This document shows, piece by piece, positions 1 to 8,322 of a DNA stretch of 64,000 bases. The notes below the pieces were generated by a model. It worked only from the letters and a program-made list of their open reading frames with translations. It did not search any database and was not told the DNA's origin. The position numbers were made by a program, and so were the translations under genes. This DNA comes from Rhizobium leguminosarum (GTDB taxonomy: Bacteria > Pseudomonadota > Alphaproteobacteria > Rhizobiales > Rhizobiaceae): positions 138,847 through 202,846 of the forward strand of contig NZ_JAGIOR010000007.1 in NCBI RefSeq assembly GCF_017876795.1, written 5' to 3'. Numbering within the stretch: position 1 is the first letter of the stretch; each line of letters opens with the position of its first letter.

Positions 1-788
1 CAGGCCGTAATGACGAATGCGGTGAAAGCCGTCCGGAACGGTGTGAAGCAGGAAACGGCGGATGAACTCGTGGGCATCGAGCGTCATCACCTTTTGCCTA
101 CCGCCCGTTCGATAATCCTTCCATCGGAATGTGACGCGATCACCATCAATGCTGACGAGGCGGGAATTGGAGATGGCAATGCGATGGGTATAGCGCCCGA
201 GATAGGCCAGCACCTGTTCGGGTCCGGCAAATGGCGGCTTGGCATAGACGACCCAGTCGATGCGACGCGCTGCTTTGATGGTTCGATTGAAGGCGAGCGG
301 ATCGGCCAGACCGGCGATATCGCCGAAGAATTGAAGTTGGCCCAGATCGTAGGCCTGCTTCAGCTCGTCGAGAAACAGCCGCCGGAACAGACGCGACAGG
401 ACCCGTACGGGCAGAAAGAAGCTTTGCCGGCAGGCAACCCAACGGGACTGGTCGAACGACAACCCGCCGCCCGGCACGATGCAATGGATATGCGGGTGAT
501 AATGGAGGTTCTGTCCCCAGGAGTGCAGCACCGCGATGAAGCCGATCTCTGCACCCAGATGTCTGGGATCCGCAGCAAGCTTGCGCAGCGTCTCGGCGAC
601 GACGCGAAACAGGATCGTGTAAACGGCATTCTTGTTCTGGAAGGCGATTGCGGCGATCTCTCGCGGCAAGGTGAAGACGACGTGGAAATAGCCGACCGGC
701 AGAAGGTCGGCCTGCCGCGCGGCAAGCCAGTCACGGCTCGCCTGTCCCTGGCACTTTGGGCAATGCCGGCAGCGGCAGGTAATGGGCA
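1..788 (-). pseudogene. IS91-family HUH (Y2) transposase, 5'-truncated, runs off the window
   Basis: Read on the minus strand, an open frame without its normal start encodes an IS91-type transposase. It begins in the zinc-ribbon motif CRHCPKCQG, continues through DWLAARQADLLPVGYFHVVF, and contains the metal-binding HUH-type segment HYHPHIHCIVPGGG and the LGRYTHRIAI motif. It leaves the window before its end. The usual N-terminal 50-70 residues are missing: an in-frame TAA lies just upstream of an ATG at 788, inside a perfect palindrome (774-804). The family nicks and transfers single-stranded DNA in rolling-circle transposition. The tyrosine recombinase gene just upstream is its usual partner in one IS91 subgroup. 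Family assignment is firm; loss of function is inferred from the missing N-terminus. Confidence 0.85.
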
Positions 789-804
789 TTGCCCATTACC
801 TGCC
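774..804. repeat. Perfect 15+1+15 palindrome at the broken end of the IS91 transposase
   Basis: The 15-base arm ggcaggtaatgggca is followed by one t and its exact reverse complement. It sits where the transposase coding sequence should continue upstream. A second, imperfect inverted repeat lies beside it: a GTAATGG...TGGCGGCGA arm near 820-840 and its complement near 860-890. Confidence 0.9.
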
Positions 805-885
805 TTATGGGCAGATCCAGTAATGGGGAGCTGGCGGCGACCTGACTGCTCTTTCACGCATTTCGCCGCCAGCCCCGGCTCACCA

Positions 886-1628
886 TTACGAAGTGCTCTT
901 TAGCAGTGCTATCAGCTTGTCGGTCGGCTGGAAGGTGCCGCGCCGCAGATGCGGTGGCACGATCTCTTCCATGGCTTCGAGCTTTTCGGTTGGATCGCCG
1001 CGTGTGTAGACCTCTGTGGTCGTCAGCGTGGCATGGCCCAGCCACAGCGATACTTTCCGGATGTCTTGCGTCGCCTGCAGGATGATCATCGCGCAAGTGT
1101 GCCTGAGCACATGAGGCGAGACTCGCTTCTTGGCGAGGCCTTGCTGCCGGCGAGCCGCAACCGCGGCGTGCTGCTTGAGCAAATAGGCGAAGCCCCATCG
1201 GCTCAAAGGTTCACCACGCGCGCTGACGAACACTTCGGGTGTCGCGACCTTTCCGCGAATGGCGAGCCAGGCGCGCAGTGCCGTGGCTGCCGGCTTCCAC
1301 AGCGGCAGCGCTCGTTCCCGCCGCCCCTTGCCGACAACGCGTATGCTCATCGACGACATGTCGATATCGCCGATCTTCAGACCCGTCAGTTCGGAGACGC
1401 GCAATCCTGCACACACGGCCATATGCAGCATGGCTCGGTCGCGGATGCCGTCGCGCGTTGTCGGGTCCGGGGCGTCGAGCAGCGCTTGCAGCTCCTCGCG
1501 CAGTAGATAGGGAACGAGACGCGTGTCCGTCTTCTTGAACGGAATCGCCAGCACGCGGCGGACTTGGTCGAGGGCTGCCGGTTGCCGGTATTCGAGGAAG
1601 CGGAAGAACGACTTAATAGCCGCCAAAC
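886..1628 (-). pseudogene. Tyrosine recombinase of an IS91-type element, 5' end removed by IS5 insertion
   Basis: The surviving part has the full catalytic set of a tyrosine recombinase: Arg in AGLRVSELTG, Lys in VGKGRRERALPL, HVLRHT, LGHATLTTTEVY with the nucleophile Tyr. The N-terminal SAM-like DNA-binding domain is cut at 1628, where the terminal repeat of an IS5-family element begins; the reading frame continues only into the IS repeat. This gene precedes the HUH transposase, an arrangement known for two-gene IS91 relatives. The other half is not on the far side of the IS, so a deletion or rearrangement accompanied or followed the insertion. Confidence 0.85.
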
Positions 1629-2706
1629 GACCGTGTTGCACGGATCAGATGGTAATCAGCATTTAGCCTTTCAGCAAATGATCAGCTGACACGCTCGTAG
1701 TTGGCCCTTCCAAAGGCGGACATACGGTTGAGCGCACTGGCGGCGATGTGCGTTTCGGTGGTCTGGTTTTCGATGTTCCTGGCGTGCAGCCGGTCGCCGA
1801 TGACCGACTTCCAGCGCCCTATCTGAGTTTCGATCCGGGATCTCTGATTATAACCGGTCGCGGCCTGCCAGGCCATCCGGCCGTGTTTGGCGATATGCTC
1901 GATATGCTGGTTCCGCTGGCAATTGCCGCCGGGAACAGCGTTCTTCGGAGGCGGGACAACGACATCGACTTCATGTCCGAAAGCGGCCGCCAGGCAATCT
2001 GAAACGCCAGAGCCATCATAGGCGCCGTCTGCCAGAAACCGACCTACCGGTGCATCGACACGTTTGAGAAGACTTGGAAGCACGGTCTCGTCGCCAACGT
2101 GCTCGGTCGTCAGTTCGGATGCGAGAATGTCTCCGCTGTCAGGATCGAGGGCAAGGTGCAGCTTTCGCCAGGTCTTACGAGCGCCTTTGGCACCGTGCTT
2201 GTGACCGTTCCAGCCAACCTCGCTGTAAACCTTCAGTCCTGTGCTGTCCACGATCAGAGTGATCGGCTTGTCGGACGCACGGCGCTTTTGTGCCACCTTC
2301 AGGCCCATGCCGCGCCGAGAAAGGGTCGAGAAATCCGGCACCGGCAGGGCCAACCCCATCAGCTTCGCAATCGACCGCATGAAGCCTTGGGTCTGGCGCA
2401 ACGCCAGGCTGAACGTAACTCGCAGTGTCAGGCAGATCTCGATCGCAAGATCGGAATACCTGCGCTGTCCGCCCGGCGTCTGGCGCCGTGCCGCCATCCA
2501 TTCTTGCGCGACATCCTCCGAAACCCAGATCGTCAGATCGCCTCGACGGCGCAGGCTCTCGTTATACGCCGGCCAGTTCGTAACCCGGTACCGCCCCTTC
2601 TGGAATTTGCCACGACGGCTATCGTGAAATTTGTAGGGCATCGGACCGGCTCACAGTTGGGAAAAATGCGGCAATAGCTCCCCAACACGATCCGTGCAAC
2701 ACGGTC
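1629..2706 (-). mobile_element. IS5-family insertion sequence, copy A (1078 bp)
   Basis: Bounded by perfect terminal inverted repeats gaccgtgttgcacggat and its complement. It carries one transposase gene. A nearly identical copy lies at 46423-47500 in the same orientation; comparison shows three base differences. No target duplication is seen (left flank caaac, right flank taaca), which suggests recombination or an adjacent deletion after insertion. Confidence 0.95.
1682..2641 (-). CDS. IS5-family DDE transposase (copy A)
   Basis: 319 residues, full length for the family. It begins MPYKFHDSRRGKFQKGRYRV, with an N-terminal DNA-binding region. The DDE residues sit in VDSTGLK (first Asp), ADGAYDGS (second Asp) and RIETQIGRWK (Glu). 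It differs from copy B by one residue (Pro for Arg after RRQT). It is intact and may be active. It acts on the element's 17-bp terminal repeats by cut-and-paste transposition. Confidence 0.95.
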   Translation of the reverse strand: MPYKFHDSRRGKFQKGRYRVTNWPAYNESLRRRGDLTIWVSEDVAQEWMAARRQTPGGQRRYSDLAIEICLTLRVTFSLALRQTQGFMRSIAKLMGLALPVPDFSTLSRRGMGLKVAQKRRASDKPITLIVDSTGLKVYSEVGWNGHKHGAKGARKTWRKLHLALDPDSGDILASELTTEHVGDETVLPSLLKRVDAPVGRFLADGAYDGSGVSDCLAAAFGHEVDVVVPPPKNAVPGGNCQRNQHIEHIAKHGRMAWQAATGYNQRSRIETQIGRWKSVIGDRLHARNIENQTTETHIAASALNRMSAFGRANYERVS

Positions 2707-2814
2707 TAACAATACCAAATTATGCCTTTCCCCAACGTCCGGCTTCAAGCATTGTTTAAAACTTGCATACTAAAGGTTGACGGGAGGGCCGAGGGTATCA
2801 GGGGCACAAATGCG

Positions 2815-3780
2815 ATGCGTAAGAGGATCAGGGTTCATCAGCTACGGGTGGGAATGTTTGTGGAAGATGTGGAGAGTGGCGGGCCGCATACCACCCACAG
2901 GTTCAGCCCCTTCGCGATTTCGTCGCCCGACGAAGTCAGTCGGATGATGAACAGCAATCTAATGACTGTCGTGATTGATGTCCGCAAGGGACTGGATGTC
3001 GAGCCGGGTGTACCATCGTATCAGCCAACCGACGGCAGCATTTTCGACACGCAACTCTTGGCGAGTTTCTCGGCAGGCGATATCAAAGTGGCCAGGCAGT
3101 GCATCACGGACACGAAACCTCACATTCGGGATGTGTTGTCGGAGGCAAGGATCAACGGCGCTTTTGCCGCTCACGCCGCGTCGGCTGCTGTCGAAAAGAT
3201 CATGACCTCGGCGATGGACAATGCTGGCGCGCTCATTGCTGTTGCGAAGCTGAAGGAAAAGGACGAGATCACGTTTCTTCACTCGCTCGCGGTTAGCGCG
3301 TTGATGATTGCGTTTGGTCGCAGTCTCGGGCATGCAGAAGACGATGTGCGGCTGCTCGGAATTGGCGGGCTGGTTCATGATCTGGGAAAAATGGCTCTTC
3401 CGAATACGATATTGACGAAGACTGGTAAGCTCACTGCCGAGGAAATGAACCTCGTCCGGAAGCACCCCCAGCGGGGATACGAGCTTGTCTCCCAGCTGGA
3501 GAACTCTCCGCAGCAGGTGCTTGATATATGCCTGTATCATCACGAAAAGTTCGACGGTTCGGGCTACCCTCGCAAAATAGCAGGCACGAAGATACCCTAC
3601 GTCGCGCGTCTTGCAGCCATCTGTGATGTCTACGACGCGCTAACGACGATCAGGCCCTATAAGCGGGCATGGTCGCAGAGCGAGGCCGTCAACATGATGA
3701 TGAATTCACCGGGGCATTTCGACACAGACTTGCTGTCTGCCTTTGTGTCGAAGATGGTCATTCACGGCACTCTGCACTAA
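2815..3780 (+). CDS. HD-GYP domain phosphodiesterase with DUF3391 N-terminus
   Basis: 321 residues from the ATG at 2815; an ATG further upstream at 2722 lies close to the IS end and is less likely. The N-terminal MRKRIRVHQLRVGMFVEDV is the DUF3391 domain often found before HD-GYP. The C-terminal half has the HD pair in GLVHDLGKMALP, then YHHEKFDGSGYP (HHE and GYP motifs) and DVYDALTTIRPYK. The family hydrolyses cyclic di-GMP in the cytoplasm and thus affects motility and biofilm. All key residues are visible. It stands alone: an IS is upstream and a convergent small-RNA locus downstream. The insertion of IS5 copy A about 100 bp before the start may have replaced its promoter. Confidence 0.92.
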   Translation: MRKRIRVHQLRVGMFVEDVESGGPHTTHRFSPFAISSPDEVSRMMNSNLMTVVIDVRKGLDVEPGVPSYQPTDGSIFDTQLLASFSAGDIKVARQCITDTKPHIRDVLSEARINGAFAAHAASAAVEKIMTSAMDNAGALIAVAKLKEKDEITFLHSLAVSALMIAFGRSLGHAEDDVRLLGIGGLVHDLGKMALPNTILTKTGKLTAEEMNLVRKHPQRGYELVSQLENSPQQVLDICLYHHEKFDGSGYPRKIAGTKIPYVARLAAICDVYDALTTIRPYKRAWSQSEAVNMMMNSPGHFDTDLLSAFVSKMVIHGTLH

Positions 3781-4025
3781 CTAAAAATCCGCGGGGATTC
3801 GGGAAGTAAAGGTCGAACTCCCATCGAGAATGGGCATTAAGCTTGGCCACCTGTGAAGCCGGCGATCCAATTGCGCCCGAGGGACTGGTAGTGCGCAAGA
3901 TAATCCAGGTAGCAGCATATTGTCTGGTAAACTCTTCGCACGAACTCTGTGGCTCATCAATAGCCTCGAGCCGGTGGAAGAGGGCAGTCTGCTTTAACGC
4001 CTGAACCCAGAGCACAATCGCCTCG
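3781..4025. other. Intergenic stretch without a convincing gene
   Basis: Between the HD-GYP stop and the terminator of the small RNA. The open frames here lack family resemblance and codon bias. Nothing else is seen. Confidence 0.6.
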
Positions 4026-4177
4026 GAAAACGAAAAAGCCTGCCGCGGGAGGAGGTGCGGCAGGCTTTCGAATTGAACAACGGCTGGGAGGAGGAGTGCC
4101 ACTGTCCGGTCAAGCGCCCCTTGGGAGGAGGAATAGGTCACCTGAGACACGAAGCTTTGCGGGAGGAGGTGCATCGC
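4026..4177 (-). ncRNA. Anti-Shine-Dalgarno small RNA with four CCTCCTCCC motifs (alpha-r14/'cuckoo'-like)
   Basis: On the minus strand four CCTCCTCCC motifs occur about 35-40 nt apart (near 4161-4169, 4123-4131, 4087-4095 and 4047-4055), each placed in a potential loop. The first is enclosed by a CGAAGC/GCTTCG stem. The last sits in the loop of a 12-bp GC-rich hairpin followed by a T run, a clear Rho-independent terminator. A promoter-like TTGAGG-17-AATATA lies just upstream. Multi-loop CCUCCUCCC RNAs that can pair with Shine-Dalgarno sequences are an established Rhizobiales/Rhodobacterales class. The exact ends are inferred. Confidence 0.8.
4033..4068 (-). terminator. Rho-independent terminator of the small RNA, with an anti-SD loop
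   Basis: Stem AAAGCCTGCCGC (4035-4046) pairs with GCGGCAGGCTTT (4057-4068); the 10-nt loop holds the last CCTCCTCCC motif. On the minus strand the stem is followed by TTTTTCGTTTT. Confidence 0.88.
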
Positions 4178-4182
4178 TTCGA

Positions 4183-4211
4183 TATATTGAACATACCAGA
4201 GGCAGCCTCAA
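4183..4211 (-). promoter_or_regulatory. Predicted promoter of the small RNA
   Basis: Minus-strand -35 TTGAGG (4211-4206) and -10 AATATA (4188-4183) are separated by 17 nt. Transcription would begin near 4177, at the first hairpin. Confidence 0.55.
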
Positions 4212-4499
4212 CCGCCAGCGTTCAGATCGCAGTGCAGCCGTGCGTTTGCTGCAATGCAATATAAATCCTTCCATGCTTTTCGCCAATTATCGTCGAGACG
4301 CAGCTTTCTCCGGTTGGGCTCGAGCCGAGAACGAATTCCCTCACTTTGGCGGAGGACATTCAGCACGGCTTCAGGACCACCCTCGGACAAGCCAATCGTA
4401 AAGGTTGAAGCTGATATCTGTGCTGCCAAGCTCCTCGCCATAGAGTCTGATCCGTTTGCCATCCTCGGCCGCTTGGCCCCATGGTCGACTTTCCTTTCG

Positions 4500-4731
4500 G
4501 GCTTCTTTCTGCGCGACTGGTTTGTATAAGCCGGGCCGAGTTTGCGGCCCCAGGCCGGATCGTTTCATAAGACACGACAATGCGACGCTCTGACAGCATT
4601 TCCTCGATCATCCGCAGGCTCAAAGGGAAGCGGAAATACAGCCAGACCGCATAGGTGATGATATGCGGTAGATAGCGGTGGTTCTTGTAACCGATAATCG
4701 GCGCGCTCATTTCAGCCCAATTATCCGTCAA
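4500..4731 (-). pseudogene. IS6-family transposase, N-terminal remnant
   Basis: The minus strand encodes YKNHRYLPHIITYAVWLYF followed by RFPLSLRMIEEMLSERRIVVSYETI, the N-terminal helix-turn-helix region of IS6/IS26-type transposases. After ETIR a one-base shift is needed to continue into WGRKLGPAYTNQSRRKKP, then similarity stops. The catalytic DDE core is absent. This is a different remnant from the IS6 copy at 53-58 kb. Confidence 0.8.
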
Positions 4732-5169
4732 CCGTTAGGCTGCAGACAACGTGACGACGCCCAGTGGCTCTTATAGCGATGCGTCGTAACATCGTTCGGC
4801 ATGTTCAGGCTCATGACGTTAAATACCGCCCCAAATGTCAAGGCGACGTTGCCGCACAGATCGATGCCATGATCAACATGGTTGCAAAAGCCCCCATAAG
4901 CTTGAGACAGGACACTTCTGAAATGGATTGGATCATACCGCCGTGCCGGCGCCGGAACCAGAGACTCGCCGGGTTCCGAGGAATACACCGCACTCCGCGC
5001 AAAATCTTCCAGCGCGGCGTCCGTCCACCACATATAAAGATTTCCCTGACATTGTCATCTTGTGCACTGCTCCTCACCAGGTGATTTCTCCAGGAAGACT
5101 ACTCGTGCTTAGGGACACGTACTCGCGGACTGACGTGCTGCCTTTCCAAAATTGCCGAGAGCGAAACGC
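4732..5169 (-). other. Degenerate or orphan stretch with one possible short ORF
   Basis: A minus-strand frame of 101 codons (5033-4728, starting MWWTDAALEDFARSA) is open but not recognised, and it runs into the IS6 remnant. It may be a fragment of a larger gene. No other signal is seen. Confidence 0.3.
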
Positions 5170-5580
5170 TCAAAGCGACGACGGATTGTCTTTGCCACCA
5201 GATCGAAAAACCGTTGCCAGCATTACGCCAGGTTCGAGAACGGTCCACCGCGTCACGATCGCCAGTCTGACACCGTCCTTTCGCCGGTGCCCCACCTGTC
5301 CGGTCCATGACCCCTTGTTACGCACTTCGGTCCGAAGGTCCTCCACGTCCGCCGGAAATTGCGTGTCCAGGAGATCGTGAACCACCTTTCCCACGGCCTC
5401 CGACGCGGACCACCCGTAGAGCTGCTCGCAGCCCGAGGTCCAGCGCTTGATGACGCCGTCGAAGCCGTGGACGATGAGGTTGGCGCCGTCGAACATGCGC
5501 ACGATCCGGTCCAGGTCGGTTTCACTGGTAGCGTATTCCAGCACAGCGTGCTCCAGAGTCTGTCTCTTCGAAGTCGTCAT
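5170..5580 (-). CDS. Small single-PAS-domain protein
   Basis: 136 residues. The segment GANLIVHGFDGVIKRWTSGCEQ, with the following LYGWSASEAVGK and GSWTGQVGHRRKDG, is a typical PAS fold of the kind found before rhizobial histidine kinases. No kinase, GGDEF or output domain follows, so it is either a stand-alone sensory protein or a truncated sensor. Its start overlaps the end of the upstream FixK-like gene by 59 nt, consistent with translational coupling, and no strong ribosome site is seen. A sensor partner for the regulator is possible but unproven. Confidence 0.65.
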   Translation of the reverse strand: MTTSKRQTLEHAVLEYATSETDLDRIVRMFDGANLIVHGFDGVIKRWTSGCEQLYGWSASEAVGKVVHDLLDTQFPADVEDLRTEVRNKGSWTGQVGHRRKDGVRLAIVTRWTVLEPGVMLATVFRSGGKDNPSSL

Positions 5581-6256
5581 CCGGGTCTTCGTCGGCGGCG
5601 CGGGCTAATGCCGACCGGCTGGGAACCTTGAACTGATGCTTGTCCGCAGGCAATAGTATGCCCTTGGCGACCAGTTTTGTAAGGGTCCTAGACACGGTCT
5701 CGATCGTCATGCTGAGATGGTCGGCGATGTCGGCGCGGACCATCGGCAGACTGATCATCCGGCCGTCCCGCCCCTCATTCCGCTCCAGCCGATGAAGAAG
5801 GAAGGTGCAGACGCGCTGCTCGGCGTTCTTGTGGGACAGGAGGAGCAAGTGGTCCTGCGCTGCCGAAATTTCGTCGCGGAGTTGCGACAGAAGTTGAAGC
5901 CGGAAATCAGGAACCAGTTGCAGTTCCTCTTCCAGCGTGCGCTTGTTCATCCGGGTGAAGGCCACGTCATCGATTGCCTCGCCTGCGAACATGTAACGGT
6001 TGCCAAAAGACAAGCCGACCAGGTCGCCCGCGCCAAGAAACCCGATGATGAGACGGCGGCCGTCCGAAAGAAACCGGCATATGCGGACATTTCCGCGGAT
6101 GATGCGAAACACATGGCGGGCGGCGTCGCCCTCGAAGAAGATCGTGGTTCCCGACTGTGCAGTCTCGACTGTCTGGCGCAGGAACAGCGGCGCGAAGTCG
6201 ATCATTCCGTGCGCCCGCGGCCGTTCGAGTGAGTGAATGTTCGATACCGCTTGCAT
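5522..6256 (-). CDS. Crp/Fnr-family regulator, FixK-like
   Basis: 244 residues from the ATG at 6256, chosen because GGGGGAG lies 6 nt upstream; the longer frame lacks this. A cyclic-nucleotide-binding-type beta roll (TIFFEGDAARHVFRIIRGNV) precedes a winged helix with DIADHLSMTIETVSRTLTKL. The recognition helix keeps Glu, Ser and Arg in E-TVSR, the residues that read TTGA half-sites in FNR/FixK. The N-terminal cysteine cluster of FNR is absent, as in FixK. It probably controls the TTGAY-N4-RTCAA boxes found downstream in this window. It is divergent from the response regulator at 6380 and forms an overlapping pair with the PAS gene. Confidence 0.88.
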   Translation of the reverse strand: MQAVSNIHSLERPRAHGMIDFAPLFLRQTVETAQSGTTIFFEGDAARHVFRIIRGNVRICRFLSDGRRLIIGFLGAGDLVGLSFGNRYMFAGEAIDDVAFTRMNKRTLEEELQLVPDFRLQLLSQLRDEISAAQDHLLLLSHKNAEQRVCTFLLHRLERNEGRDGRMISLPMVRADIADHLSMTIETVSRTLTKLVAKGILLPADKHQFKVPSRSALARAADEDPDDDFEETDSGARCAGIRYQ

Positions 6257-6379
6257 GTCGTGGCTCCCCCGTTGTGTGGCCTGGAGTAGAGTTGACAGGA
6301 GCCTGATGACACAGGGATGCGAGAAGCGTAAGAATTGATGCGATTGTGTAACAATCCGTAACAACTCGAGAATGCTGGG

Positions 6380-7123
6380 ATGACGAGCGGAACTGCCAGG
6401 CGGACCCGCATACTTGTCGTAGATGACGATGTCCGGATCCAAAGAATGCTCGCGCAGTATCTCGGCGAAGAGGGATTCGACGTCGACGTAGCGGGGGGCA
6501 CCTCGCACATGCGCGCCAGAATGGCGGGGGCGAAATTCGACGCCGTCCTGCTCGATCTCATTCTGCCGGGAGACTGTGACGGGCTCCAGCTCGCCAGGGA
6601 AATCCGTTCAGGTTCTGACGTTCCCATCATCATGCTGTCCGGCCGCGACGACGTCATGGATCGCGTCGTCGGACTCGAGCTTGGTGCGGACGACTACATT
6701 GGCAAGCCTTTTCATCTGAGGGAGGTGCTGGCTCGGATAAAGACCGTGCTAAGGCGCAGAAGCCCGGCAGGCGACCCGGTCAGGGTTGATGGTGACGTTT
6801 TACGCTTCGAGGGGTGGAAGCTCGGTGTGGAACAACGGGCGGTGACCAACCCTGCCGGAGACGAAGTGGCGCTGTCGACGGGTGAGTTCGACATGCTGCA
6901 CGTGTTCGCCATCCATGCCGGCCGGGTCCTTACGCGAGACATGCTGATGGATCTGACGCGTAAGCGAGGCCGCGACGGTTTCGACCGCACGATCGACGCG
7001 CTGATCGTCAGGCTCCGTCGCAAGATCGAGACGGACCCGACAAACCCCCGCCTGATAAAGTCCGTTCGCGGCGTCGGATATCTCTTTACAGCAAGGCTGG
7101 AGACGGCTTCTGGTCAACCCTGA
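6380..7123 (+). CDS. OmpR/PhoB-family response regulator
   Basis: 247 residues. The receiver domain (about 10-125) has the acidic pocket VVDDD, the phospho-acceptor Asp59 in LLDLILPGD, and KPF with the conserved Lys. A winged-helix DNA-binding domain follows (ALSTGEFDMLHVFA...GRDGFDRTIDALIVRLRRKIE...VRGVGYLF). No histidine kinase gene is adjacent, so it is an orphan in this window; the small PAS protein or a distant kinase may signal to it. Its 3' end overlaps the convergent gene by 38 nt. The intergenic region to the FixK-like gene shows no good FixK box. Confidence 0.92.
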   Translation: MTSGTARRTRILVVDDDVRIQRMLAQYLGEEGFDVDVAGGTSHMRARMAGAKFDAVLLDLILPGDCDGLQLAREIRSGSDVPIIMLSGRDDVMDRVVGLELGADDYIGKPFHLREVLARIKTVLRRRSPAGDPVRVDGDVLRFEGWKLGVEQRAVTNPAGDEVALSTGEFDMLHVFAIHAGRVLTRDMLMDLTRKRGRDGFDRTIDALIVRLRRKIETDPTNPRLIKSVRGVGYLFTARLETASGQP

Positions 7124-7529
7124 CCATCAGGCCATGATCCCACCGACGAAACCGGTCTTCGCTTTCCATCTCTGTGAAATCGCTTGGGCACCGCGCCCAG
7201 AACCGCATGAAGTTGCATCCCGCCGATCGCCTCCTCAACGAGGTGAACAGGACGTCCGCGATGGTCACGTCGTCAATGACGCTCGCCGCCACGAAGATCG
7301 GAACGTCCATCAATCGCCCGGCGATCGGATGCGGACCAATCCGGTAGGCGGCCAGCCCGCGCACATACCCTGCAGGATCTTTCAACGAGACGAGCGTCCA
7401 TCGATCGGCGCTCGCCACCACTTGCGCCCAGTCGTGGGCAGAGAAGCACGGAGCCGCCACCTGGACCAGGCTGTAGGCGTGCAGCGCATCGTCCAGGTGG
7501 AGCGGGTGGACGCAATATCCCGACGTCAT
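7086..7529 (-). CDS. Hypothetical protein, possibly of the GNAT fold
   Basis: 147 residues from the ATG at 7529, which follows GAGGAGGAAGCC; a longer frame from 7598 has no comparable site. The sequence has a central WTLVSLKDPAGYVRGLAAYRIG and a later SLRRRSAGCNFMRFWARCP, loosely like acyl-CoA N-acyltransferases, but the acetyl-CoA-binding motif is not clear. The upstream region holds the FixK box at 7640-7653, shared with hsp20, so it may be co-regulated under low oxygen. Function unknown. Confidence 0.7.
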   Translation of the reverse strand: MTSGYCVHPLHLDDALHAYSLVQVAAPCFSAHDWAQVVASADRWTLVSLKDPAGYVRGLAAYRIGPHPIAGRLMDVPIFVAASVIDDVTIADVLFTSLRRRSAGCNFMRFWARCPSDFTEMESEDRFRRWDHGLMVRVDQKPSPALL

Positions 7530-7639
7530 GGTGGCTTCCTCCTCGATCGAGAGGAGATCTTCGCATGCTCCGGCAGTTGGGGCCTTGTCCCAGGTCAATC
7601 CTCAGTGTGGGGAAACTTGAATGACAAAAGCGGGGTGAT

Positions 7640-7653
7640 TTGACGGTGATCAA
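7640..7653. promoter_or_regulatory. FixK/FNR-type box before hsp20
   Basis: TTGACGGTGATCAA, a palindrome of the TTGAY-N4-RTCAA class, 80 nt before the hsp20 start and 110 nt before the divergent gene at 7529. Confidence 0.8.
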
Positions 7654-7733
7654 AGACCGAAAATGAGATGGGCTGTTCTATATGCGCGTCGCCGCCTGTG
7701 AAGGACGGCATTCTTGAGAGAAGGAGAATGACA

Positions 7734-8243
7734 ATGGCAGACTCTCCAACGAAACTTTCTGTTAAGACCGAAGCGAGACCGGCGGCGCCCGCCGACCGCT
7801 GGTGGCCCCTCGAAAGCCTCCGGTCCGAGATCGACCGCGTGTTCAGCGACTTCGGGAGCCCGTCGATTTTCGACCGGGCCTTCAGCAGGATGCCCACCGC
7901 GTTCTCGCGCGGCATGCTCGCCGTCGATCTCGTTGAATCCGACAAAGCCTTCGAGCTGTCGGCCGAGCTTCCAGGTGTCGACGCCAAGGATCTTGATATC
8001 ACGCTCGCCGACGGTGTGCTCACCATCAAGGGTGAGAAGAACGAGGCCAAGGAAGAGAAGGAAAAGGACTATTACCTTTCCGAACGGCGCTACGGATCGT
8101 TTCACCGAAGCCTGGAATTGCCGCGCGGCGTGGATAGCGAGAAGATCGAGGCGAAGTTCTCCAACGGCGTTCTCAAGGTCACGCTGCCGAAGACGCCAGA
8201 GCGGCAGAAGAACGACAAGAAGATCACGGTCACGGCGGCCTGA
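7734..8243 (+). CDS. Hsp20/alpha-crystallin small heat-shock protein
   Basis: 169 residues. The ATG at 7734 is chosen because AAGGAG lies 7 nt upstream; the in-frame ATG at 7728 is too close. The alpha-crystallin domain runs from LAVDLVESDKAFELSAELPG to the end, with GVLTIKGEK, the RSLELP strand and the conserved AKFSNGVLKVTLPK. It is an ATP-independent holdase in the cytoplasm. A FixK-type box upstream suggests oxygen-linked control rather than, or besides, heat control. A strong hairpin terminator follows. Confidence 0.95.
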   Translation: MADSPTKLSVKTEARPAAPADRWWPLESLRSEIDRVFSDFGSPSIFDRAFSRMPTAFSRGMLAVDLVESDKAFELSAELPGVDAKDLDITLADGVLTIKGEKNEAKEEKEKDYYLSERRYGSFHRSLELPRGVDSEKIEAKFSNGVLKVTLPKTPERQKNDKKITVTAA

Positions 8244-8293
8244 CGGTCACCCCCTCCGCTACGCCGAGGGGGTGGCGTACGGTGGCGCGGAGA

Positions 8294-8322
8294 GAGGGAG
8301 GGGCGGACCCCTCCCTCTTTTT
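8294..8322 (+). terminator. Rho-independent terminator after hsp20
   Basis: Stem GAGGGAGGGG, loop cgga, stem CCCCTCCCTC, then a T run. It ends where the convergent BON gene ends, so it may serve as the boundary. Confidence 0.85.

Noticed and set aside
2959..3543. Long minus-strand frame opposite the HD-GYP gene
   Set aside because: It is a shadow of the coding frame; the plus strand has all HD-GYP motifs and the minus product matches no family.
4021..4180. CRISPR-like array from four evenly spaced GGGAGGAGG repeats
   Set aside because: Repeats are only 9 nt, the spacers form hairpins and the last is a terminator; this fits a small RNA. No cas genes were seen.
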